Shown piece by piece: positions 1 to 5,020 of a DNA stretch of 5,117 nucleotides. The stretch covers positions 1-5,117 of the forward strand of contig VGPA01000116.1 in assembly GCA_016875665.1 (NCBI GenBank), written 5' to 3'. The notes beneath the pieces were generated by a model that was given only the letters and a program-made list of their open reading frames with translations, did not search any database and had not been told where the DNA came from. The DNA comes from Chloroflexota bacterium. Lineage in GTDB: Bacteria > Chloroflexota > Limnocylindria > P2-11E. Position 1 is the first letter of the stretch. Each line of letters begins with the position of its first letter. The position numbers were made by a program, and so were the translations under genes.

Positions 1-248
1 AGGAACAGCCGCGCCAGGACGCCCAGCGCGTCGTCCCCGACCATCCGCGCCACCAGCGGCATGCGCTCCGGCGCGATGCTGAGCGAGTCGCCGCCCCCGG
101 TGCGCTCGCCCAGGCGGCCGGACTCGTAGCCCGCGGCCCGCAGCACGCCGGCGAACGCCGTGATCGCCTGCGGATCGCGGACGCTCGGGAGACCGCGCCG
201 GCGCTCCGCGGACGGACTCACGCCCCTAGCGTACGGACGCGCGTCCAC
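1..248 (-). CDS. Unidentified protein, N-terminal part; possible SAM-dependent methyltransferase leader domain (partial, runs off the window)
   Basis: Only the first 82 codons are visible; the reading frame is open to the window edge. The likely start is GTG at 248-246, because AGGAG at 259-255 lies six bases upstream. A second GTG at 221-219 would shorten the protein by nine residues and has AGGGG almost touching it, so it is less likely. The visible protein begins with an Arg-rich, probably disordered stretch (about residues 1-28), then a helical segment AFAGVLRAAGYES and, near the edge, DDALGVLARLFL. The pairing of an 'LRAAGY' helix with a 'D-LxxLxRLFL' helix recalls the N-terminal domain that precedes the methyltransferase domain in a family of bacterial SAM-dependent methyltransferases. 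That is a resemblance from memory; no catalytic motif is inside the window. The start overlaps the end of the glycosylase gene by 23 bases in another frame, which suggests co-translation with it. The existence of a gene is fairly secure; the function is not. Confidence 0.5.
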   Translation of the reverse strand, partial: MDARPYARGVSPSAERRRGLPSVRDPQAITAFAGVLRAAGYESGRLGERTGGGDSLSIAPERMPLVARMVGDDALGVLARLF

Positions 249-804
249 GGCTGACTCCTGCGGAGCCCACCACGCGGAATCGCCACGGCGCTTCCGCCGT
301 CGCCCCACCCGAAAGCCCGATCCGCGGCCCGCGGCGGACTAGGTGCGGCGGTACGGCCGGCGCGTCGCGCACCGCGAAACGCGCTCCCCGCACCACGTCG
401 GCCCCGCTGTCGGCGGTCGTGACGCCCAGCGCACGCGCGAGCCGCCCCGGTCCGGCGAGCGATCGGGCTTGCGCCGCTCCGAACCCGGCGACGGGCTCCA
501 GCCCGCGGATCAGCACGGCACCGGCCGCCATCGACGGCGCGCGGGCGACCAGGTTGAGGCAGTGGTGCATGCCGTAGGTGAAGTACACGTACGCATGGCC
601 GACCGGCCCGAACATCGGCGCGGTGCGCGGAGTGGCGCCGCGGTAGGCGTGCGAGGAGGGATCGCGCGAGCCGAGATAGGCCTCGGTCTCGACGATCCGC
701 GCCGCGCGTCCGTCGCAAACCAGCGTCTTGCCGAGAAGATCGCGGGCGACCGCGAGCGTGGGACGCGCGTAGAACGCGCGCGCGAGCCGGCGGCCCAGCT
801 TCAG
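226..804 (-). CDS. 3-methyladenine DNA glycosylase, AAG/MPG family
   Basis: A monofunctional base-excision-repair glycosylase that would remove alkylated purines such as 3-methyladenine and hypoxanthine. The 192-residue length fits bacterial members of the family. Visible landmarks (numbered from the CTG start) are ARDLLGKTLV (20-29), the catalytic-core motif IVETEAYLG (37-45), H52 in SSHAYRG, TPRTAPMFG (58-66), AYVYFTYGMHHCLN (71-84), VLIRGLEP (97-104), LAGPGRLARALG and a C-terminal PWRFRV segment. By alignment in the head with human AAG, E41 matches the catalytic Glu125, Y43 Tyr127, H52 His136, Y74 Tyr159, N84 Asn169 and R100 Arg182, so the enzyme looks intact. No ATG or GTG lies near the expected start. 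CTG 804-802 overlaps the pheT stop as CTGA and has GGAG ten bases upstream; CTG 798-796 is the alternative. It appears to be translationally coupled to pheT. Its placement after pheT is presumably lineage-specific and does not imply a role in translation. Confidence 0.9.
   Translation of the reverse strand: MKLGRRLARAFYARPTLAVARDLLGKTLVCDGRAARIVETEAYLGSRDPSSHAYRGATPRTAPMFGPVGHAYVYFTYGMHHCLNLVARAPSMAAGAVLIRGLEPVAGFGAAQARSLAGPGRLARALGVTTADSGADVVRGARFAVRDAPAVPPHLVRRGPRIGLSGGATAEAPWRFRVVGSAGVSRGRASVR
255..259 (-). promoter_or_regulatory. Shine-Dalgarno AGGAG deciding the start of the downstream gene
   Basis: On the minus strand AGGAG is followed by the six-base spacer TCAGCC and then GTG (248-246). 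It lies inside the last codons of the glycosylase gene, so ribosomes finishing that gene end close to it. It favours GTG 248 over GTG 221 as the start of the partial gene. Confidence 0.6.
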
Positions 805-3227
805 CGGACGACCGCTCCGAGCGCGTGCGCCAGGCGCCCCTCGATCCGGCGCATCGCCTTCTCGAGGTCGGCGTCGGCCAGGGTGCCGTCGTCGGAGCGG
901 AACACGAGCCGCACCGCGAACGATTTCTTGCCCTGACCCGCCTGCGGCCCCCGGTACACGTCGAGCAGCGCGACGGACTCGAGGCCGGACTTCTGGCTGG
1001 CGCGGATCTCGCGCTCGAGATCGCCGTAGCCGACCTGCTCCTCGACCACGAACGCCGCGTCGCGGTACGCCGCGGGATAGCGCGACGGTGCCGTCGCCAC
1101 GCGCGGTGTGACCTCCTCGAGCATGCCCGCGAGGTCGATCTCCGCGAGGAAGGTCGCCTCGGGCAGCTCCCAGCGCTCGGCCACGCGCGGATCGATCTGC
1201 CCGAACGTGATCACGCGCACGCCGCCGCGCTCGACCGACCGCGAGCGGCTGGGATGCAGCCCGGGCGCCGGCACCTCCGTGCCCGGCTTCGGCTGGAGCC
1301 CCAGGCCCGCGGCGAGGGCGTCGAGCACCCCGCGCACGTCGTGGAGGTCGTACGGCCTCGGCCTGGCGAGCCACAGCTCGCCATCGCGCGCCGGCTCGGC
1401 CTGCCCGGCGAGCACGAGCGCGAGCGTCTGCCGCTCCTCGGGAAGGTCCTTCGCCCGCGGGAGATACACCGGAGCGCACTCGAACAGGGCGACCCCCGCC
1501 CGCTGGCGCAGGTTCCGTCGCGCCGCGTCCAGGAGGCTCGCGCGCAGCGTCGTGCGGGCGGCGGAGCGGTCGACGCTCGTGGGATTTTCGACGCGGAGCG
1601 GCGGGAGCGCCTCGATGCCGCCCTCGACGCCGAGCATCTCGAGCCAGGCGGGATCGATCAGCGACGGCGCCACGATCTCCGTCAGTCCGAAGCCGACCAA
1701 GAGGTCGCGCGCGCGCTCGCGCAGCTCCGGCAGCGGGTGACGCTCGTGGAGCGGCAGCTCGCCGGCCGGAATGGTGGTCGGTAGACGGTCGTACCCGACC
1801 AGCCGGGCGACCTCCTCGACCACGTCCTCGGGGATCGCGATGTCGGTACGCACGGCGGGCGGCATGACGGTGAGGGTCGCGCCGTCACTCCGGACGGCGA
1901 ACTGGAGCCGCTCGAGCGCCGCACGGGCCTCCGCCGCCGATACGTCCATCCCCAGCACGCGCTTGAAGTCCGCCGCGGGCAGGGAGACGGACGGGCGCGG
2001 CCTGGGCGCCGGGTAGACGTCGGTCGCGCCCTTCAGAGTGGCGCCGGCGTGCTCGGTCAAGAGCTGTACCGCGCGCGCGAGCCCGAGCGCGGGCAGGTCG
2101 GCGGAGAGCGGCCACATGAATCGCCGCGCCGCGGCGCTCACGTCCGTGGCGAGGTGAGCGGTGGCGGTGCGGCCGATGCCGCGGGGCTCGAACGACGCGC
2201 ACTCCAGCGCGACGGTCCGGGTGGCCGGCGAGATCTCCGAATCCTCGCCGCCGATGACGCCCGCCAAGCCGAGCGGCCGCTCGGCGTCGGCGATGACCAG
2301 GTCGGTGGCGGCCAGCGTCCGGTCGACGTCGTCGAGGGTGCGCAGCCGCTCCCCCGCCGTCGCGCGCCGCGCCACCAGGGCATTGCCGCGCAGCTTCCTC
2401 GCGTCGTACGCGTGGAGCGGCTGGCCGAACTCGAGCATCACGTAGTTGGTGACGTCGACGATCGCGTCGATCGGCCGCATGCCCGCGGCGGCCAGCCGCC
2501 GCTGCATCCACTCCGGGGAGGGACCCAGGCGCACGTTCTCGAGCACGGCCGCGGTGAACCGCACGCAGCCCGGATCCTCGATGCGCACGTCGAGCGCAGT
2601 GCTCGGCAGCGTGCCGTAGGTGACGGGCGCGAGCGCCGGCTCGCGCAGGGTCGTCCGCAGCAGCGCCGCGACCTCGCGCGCGACGCCGACGACGCCGAGG
2701 CAGTCGGGCCGGTTGGGCTGGAGCTCGAGGTGGAGCACCGGGTCGCCGAGCGCCTCCGCCAGCGGAGCGCCGACCGGGAGCGCCGGGTCGAGCAGGAGGA
2801 TCCCGTCGTGGTCGTCGCCGAGCCCGAGTTCTTTCGCCGAGCAGACCATCCCCTCGCTCATGACGCCGCGCACCTTCCTCGGCTCGAGCGTCATGAACGC
2901 CGCCCCGTCGCCGTGGCCGTCGCGCAGTCGCGAGCCGGTCTCGGCATAGGGCACCACCGCGCCGACGACGAGATTCGTCGCACCGGTCACGACGGTCTTC
3001 ACGCGGCCCCGGCCGTACTCGACCGTGGCGAGCTGAAGGCGATCGGCGTTTGGATGCCGGTCGAGCGCGGCGATGCGGCCCACCCAGACCCTGTCCCACG
3101 CGTCGCCAGGCCGCTCGATCTTGTCGACCTCGGTCCCGGACATGTGCAGCAGCGCGGCGAGCTCCGCGGTGCTCACCGTGACATCCACGTATTCCTTGAG
3201 CCACGAAAGTGGAACTTTGATCAGCAC
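801..3227 (-). CDS. pheT: Phenylalanyl-tRNA synthetase beta subunit
   Basis: The beta subunit of the (alpha-beta)2 enzyme that charges tRNA-Phe; it binds tRNA and carries the editing site that clears mischarged Tyr-tRNA-Phe. The length, 808 residues, is normal. Domains in order: N-terminal KVPLSWLKEYVDV (4-16); EMAP-like tRNA-binding fold about 45-150 with HPNADRLQLATV (58-69); B3/B4 editing domain about 205-380 with DVTNYVMLEFGQPLHAYD (258-275), where H272 corresponds to the editing-site histidine, and GVIGGEDSEI (323-332); B5 domain about 410-485 with PEDVVEEVARLVGYDRLP (466-483); catalytic-like core about 495-705; FDX-ACB anticodon-binding domain about 714-808 with SRYPAAYRDAAFVV. The start is GTG at 3227-3225, which places the family N-terminus at residue 1; an upstream in-frame extension would only read antisense-like sequence overlapping pheS. 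The Shine-Dalgarno is weak. One oddity is the segment around 365-380, where the usual RFERGxDP motif reads RFMWPLSADLP. Confidence 0.97.
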   Translation of the reverse strand: MLIKVPLSWLKEYVDVTVSTAELAALLHMSGTEVDKIERPGDAWDRVWVGRIAALDRHPNADRLQLATVEYGRGRVKTVVTGATNLVVGAVVPYAETGSRLRDGHGDGAAFMTLEPRKVRGVMSEGMVCSAKELGLGDDHDGILLLDPALPVGAPLAEALGDPVLHLELQPNRPDCLGVVGVAREVAALLRTTLREPALAPVTYGTLPSTALDVRIEDPGCVRFTAAVLENVRLGPSPEWMQRRLAAAGMRPIDAIVDVTNYVMLEFGQPLHAYDARKLRGNALVARRATAGERLRTLDDVDRTLAATDLVIADAERPLGLAGVIGGEDSEISPATRTVALECASFEPRGIGRTATAHLATDVSAAARRFMWPLSADLPALGLARAVQLLTEHAGATLKGATDVYPAPRPRPSVSLPAADFKRVLGMDVSAAEARAALERLQFAVRSDGATLTVMPPAVRTDIAIPEDVVEEVARLVGYDRLPTTIPAGELPLHERHPLPELRERARDLLVGFGLTEIVAPSLIDPAWLEMLGVEGGIEALPPLRVENPTSVDRSAARTTLRASLLDAARRNLRQRAGVALFECAPVYLPRAKDLPEERQTLALVLAGQAEPARDGELWLARPRPYDLHDVRGVLDALAAGLGLQPKPGTEVPAPGLHPSRSRSVERGGVRVITFGQIDPRVAERWELPEATFLAEIDLAGMLEEVTPRVATAPSRYPAAYRDAAFVVEEQVGYGDLEREIRASQKSGLESVALLDVYRGPQAGQGKKSFAVRLVFRSDDGTLADADLEKAMRRIEGRLAHALGAVVR

Positions 3228-3249
3228 GGTGTCGTCCGTCGTTGCGCAG

Positions 3250-3268
3250 CGCCCGGCTGCGCCGGGCG
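3250..3268 (-). other. Hairpin in the pheS-pheT spacer
   Basis: CGCCCGGC and GCCGGGCG form a perfect 8-bp GC stem around a 3-base loop, inside the 55-base spacer and about 22 bases before the pheT start. No T-run follows it, so it is not an intrinsic terminator. It may affect mRNA stability or the translation of pheT, which has only a weak Shine-Dalgarno. This is a structural observation; the function is inference. Confidence 0.45.
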
Positions 3269-3282
3269 ACCGCGAGCCTGCC

Positions 3283-4329
3283 TCAAAAGCCCTCCAGGTA
3301 GCGCAGGTCATTCTGCTGGAACAGCCGGATGTCGGGTGTGCCGCTCCGCAGCATCGCGATGCGCTCGACCCCGCACCCGAACGCGAAGCCCTGGGTCTTG
3401 GACGGGTCGTAGCCGACACCGCGCAGCACGTTCGGGTGGACCATGCCGCAGCCGCCCATCTCCAGCCAGCCGGAGCCGCCGCAGGTCCGGCACTCGCCGC
3501 CGGTGCCGCCGCAGACGAAGCAATCGATCGCGATCTCGGCGGACGGCTCGGTGAACGGGAAGTAGTCGGGGCGGAAGCGGATCTTCCGCTCGCCGCCGAA
3601 CATCTGCCGCGCGAACGAGTACAGCACGCCCTTCAGATCGGCCATCGTGATCCGGTCGTCCACCGCAAGGCCCTCGAACTGGAAGAACACGCTCTCGTGG
3701 TACGCATCGGTCGCCTCGAAGCGGTAGACGCGGCCGGGCACGATCACGCGGATCGGCGGCTTGCGCGCCTCCATCACCCGCGCCTGCATCGGCGAGGTGT
3801 GCGTGCGCAGCAGCACCGGCCGATCGGGGTCGCCCCCGAGCGGGTTGGAGATCCACAGCGTGTTGAACTTGTCGCGGGCCGGATGCCCCTGGGGAATGTT
3901 GAGCAGCTCGAAGTTGTAGTGGTCCCACTCGACCTCGGGTCCCTCGACCGTTTCGAAGCCCATCGTGGCGAAGATCCGGCTCACCTCGCGGATCGTCTGG
4001 GTGAGGGGATGCAGCCGGCCGAGCCGGACGCGGCGTGGCGGGAGCGTGAGGTCTTCCCGTTCCGCCGCGAGGCGGAGATCGAGCGCCGCGGCTCGCAGGG
4101 CGCTGAGCCTCGCTTCCAGGCGCTCCGCGACCTCGCCTTTCAGGCGGTTCGCCGCCTCGCCGAAGGCCTTGCGCTCTTCGGGCGGGCGCGAGCCGATGGT
4201 GCGGAGCTCGAGCGTGAGCACCCCCTTCGGACCCAGCCAGCGCTGGCGGACACCCTCGAGCGAGGCGAGATCCGCCGCGCGGTCGACTTCCGCCATGGCT
4301 TGTCGGCGTAGCTCCGCGATGTCGCTCAG
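3283..4329 (-). CDS. pheS: Phenylalanyl-tRNA synthetase alpha subunit
   Basis: The catalytic class II subunit that activates phenylalanine and transfers it to the 2'-OH of tRNA-Phe. The start is assigned to CTG 4329-4327: GGAGG lies six bases upstream, the first residues LSDIAEL align with MSHLAEL of E. coli PheS, and from this start the active-site residues fall within one position of Thermus numbering. That gives 348 residues; ATG 4383 would add 18 residues that do not resemble the family. Residues 1-90 form the N-terminal coiled-coil arm. Then come RTHTSPMQ (H177, S179), motif 2 GRVYRFEATDAYHE with R203, FFQFEG with Q217 and E219, the Phe-pocket segment YFPFTEP with F257 and F259, and motif 3 GFAFGCGVER (314-323), including A316. 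A Cys-rich insertion, C270, C273, C280 and C283, looks like a small metal-binding knuckle, a variant known in several bacterial lineages. The usual FHQ of motif 2 reads FFQ. It is followed by pheT after 55 bases. Confidence 0.96.
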   Translation of the reverse strand: MSDIAELRRQAMAEVDRAADLASLEGVRQRWLGPKGVLTLELRTIGSRPPEERKAFGEAANRLKGEVAERLEARLSALRAAALDLRLAAEREDLTLPPRRVRLGRLHPLTQTIREVSRIFATMGFETVEGPEVEWDHYNFELLNIPQGHPARDKFNTLWISNPLGGDPDRPVLLRTHTSPMQARVMEARKPPIRVIVPGRVYRFEATDAYHESVFFQFEGLAVDDRITMADLKGVLYSFARQMFGGERKIRFRPDYFPFTEPSAEIAIDCFVCGGTGGECRTCGGSGWLEMGGCGMVHPNVLRGVGYDPSKTQGFAFGCGVERIAMLRSGTPDIRLFQQNDLRYLEGF

Positions 4330-4335
4330 GTTGCC

Positions 4336-4340
4336 CCTCC
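4336..4340 (-). promoter_or_regulatory. Shine-Dalgarno GGAGG deciding the pheS start
   Basis: GGAGG, within a longer GGGAGGGG run, is followed by a six-base spacer GGCAAC and CTG 4329-4327. No ATG or GTG is as well placed. The family N-terminus begins exactly here, so the site and the alignment agree. Confidence 0.75.
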
Positions 4341-4362
4341 CGGACACGAAAATGCGCTCCGT

Positions 4363-4400
4363 CCCCGCGGGGACGAAGCGCATCGAACGTCCCCGCGAGG
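4363..4400 (-). promoter_or_regulatory. Long GC-rich hairpin in the rplT-pheS spacer, candidate leader or attenuator element
   Basis: On the transcript, bases 4400-4388 pair with 4375-4363 to give a 13-bp stem (12 Watson-Crick pairs and one G-U) around a 12-base loop. The 3' arm also belongs to a perfect 16-base palindrome at 4360-4375 (CGTCCCCGCGGGGACG), so it could instead fold on itself. The element lies between the rplT stop and the pheS Shine-Dalgarno. Only a TTTT, some distance downstream, resembles a terminator tail, so intrinsic termination is unlikely to be strong. In E. coli, pheST expression is controlled by attenuation at a leader in the same place, but no Phe-rich leader peptide is visible here. 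The regulatory role is inference. Confidence 0.5.
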
Positions 4401-4405
4401 CTCGG

Positions 4406-4780
4406 CTAGCTCTTAAAGGCGGCGGACGAGACCTTGTCCTTGACCAGGTCGACGTAGTGGCGGAAGACCTTCGGGTCGCGGACGGCCATGTCGGCGAGGA
4501 TCTTGCGGTCGAGCTGCACGCCCGAGGCGCGGAGCGCGGCCATCAGGCGGCTGTACGAAACGCCGGCCTCGCGCGAGGCGGCGTTGATGCGGGCGATCCA
4601 GAGGGCCCGGAACTGCTGCTTCTTGGCGCGACGGTCACGGTAGGCGTAGGTGAGCGCGTGCAGCGCCGCCTCGCGCGCGGGGCGAACCAGCTTGCGCTTG
4701 GTTCCGCGGCGCCCCTCGGCGGCGGCGAGCAGCTTCTTGTGCTTCCGGTGCGCGGCGACGCCACGCTTCACGCGACTCAA
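4406..4780 (-). CDS. rplT: 50S ribosomal protein L20
   Basis: An early-assembly protein of the large ribosomal subunit that binds 23S rRNA. The 124 residues are slightly longer than the usual 117-120, the excess being at the C-terminus (VSSAAFKS). The N-terminus SRVKRGVAAHRKHKKLLAAAEGRR is the basic rRNA-binding extension, followed by the family core YAYRDRRAKKQQFRALWIARINAASR and SYSRLMAALRASGVQLDRKILADMAVRDP. The start is TTG 4780-4778: it gives exactly the family N-terminus (residue 1, then S-R-V-K-R-G) and has GGAGGA six bases upstream, so the rare TTG codon is well supported. The gene follows rpmI by 15 bases and is co-transcribed with it. In E. coli and B. subtilis L20 represses its own operon by binding the leader RNA; the corresponding leader upstream of infC is outside the window, so this cannot be judged here. 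Confidence 0.98.
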   Translation of the reverse strand: MSRVKRGVAAHRKHKKLLAAAEGRRGTKRKLVRPAREAALHALTYAYRDRRAKKQQFRALWIARINAASREAGVSYSRLMAALRASGVQLDRKILADMAVRDPKVFRHYVDLVKDKVSSAAFKS

Positions 4781-4786
4781 CGACGT

Positions 4787-4792
4787 TCCTCC
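4787..4792 (-). promoter_or_regulatory. Shine-Dalgarno GGAGGA deciding the rplT TTG start
   Basis: GGAGGA is followed by the six-base spacer ACGTCG and TTG 4780-4778, in the 15-base gap after the rpmI stop. It is the strongest ribosome binding site in the window and makes the TTG start secure. Confidence 0.8.
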
Positions 4793-4795
4793 GCG

Positions 4796-4993
4796 CTAGA
4801 AGTTCGGGAGCAGCTTCCGGACGAGCTTGACGTCGCCCGCGGCGACGAGGCCCTTGCCGGCATGACGGCGCTTGCGAGACGGGGACTTATGGGCGTTCAG
4901 GTGACCCTTGAAGGCCTTGTTCCGCGCGATCTTCCCCGTCCCGGTGACGTGGAAGCGCTTCTTCGCACCACTGTGGGACTTCTGCTTCGGCAC
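4796..4993 (-). CDS. rpmI: 50S ribosomal protein L35
   Basis: A small, highly basic protein of the large ribosomal subunit. The 65 residues are the normal length for the family. The N-terminus PKQKSHSGAKKRFHVTGTGKIARNKAFKGH matches the family pattern PKxKTHxGAxKRFkxTgtGKikr, and the middle carries the conserved HLNAHKSPSRKRR-type basic stretch; the C-terminus VKLVRKLLPNF is typical. The start is GTG 4993-4991, with proline as the second residue as in most L35 proteins. No clear Shine-Dalgarno precedes it (the nearest bases are GGCGAA), so translation may depend partly on ribosomes arriving from the upstream gene, whose stop is 27 bases away. It lies between the putative infC and rplT, the standard order. 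Confidence 0.97.
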   Translation of the reverse strand: MPKQKSHSGAKKRFHVTGTGKIARNKAFKGHLNAHKSPSRKRRHAGKGLVAAGDVKLVRKLLPNF

Positions 4994-5020
4994 TTCGCCG
5001 ATTGTAGGTGAAAGAGCGGG

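Noticed and set aside
805..1479. Upstream in-frame extension of the glycosylase into pheT (to 1479)
   Set aside because: The extension is out of frame with pheT, consists of Arg/Gly/Ala-rich sequence and adds 225 residues that glycosylases do not have.
3228..3419. Upstream in-frame extension of pheT (to 3419)
   Set aside because: It overlaps the end of pheS in another frame and does not resemble PheT; the family N-terminus begins at GTG 3227.
825..3554. Long open frames on the plus strand opposite pheT (825-1784 and 2049-3554)
   Set aside because: They lie opposite a clearly recognised gene, are rich in Arg, Ala, Gly and His in the way antisense frames of GC-rich genes are, and show no recognisable domain or ribosome binding site.
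4351..4400. Rho-independent terminator between rplT and pheS
   Set aside because: The hairpin is strong, but the only T-run is four bases and is several bases away from the stem. The genes downstream belong to the same conserved operon.
4329..4405. Phe-rich leader peptide for pheST attenuation
   Set aside because: No short frame with clustered Phe codons and its own ribosome binding site is present; the only ATG in the spacer is in frame with pheS.
3073..5011. Long open frames on the plus strand opposite pheS, rplT and rpmI (3073-4311 and 3965-5011)
   Set aside because: Same reasoning: antisense shadows of conserved genes caused by few stop codons at high GC.
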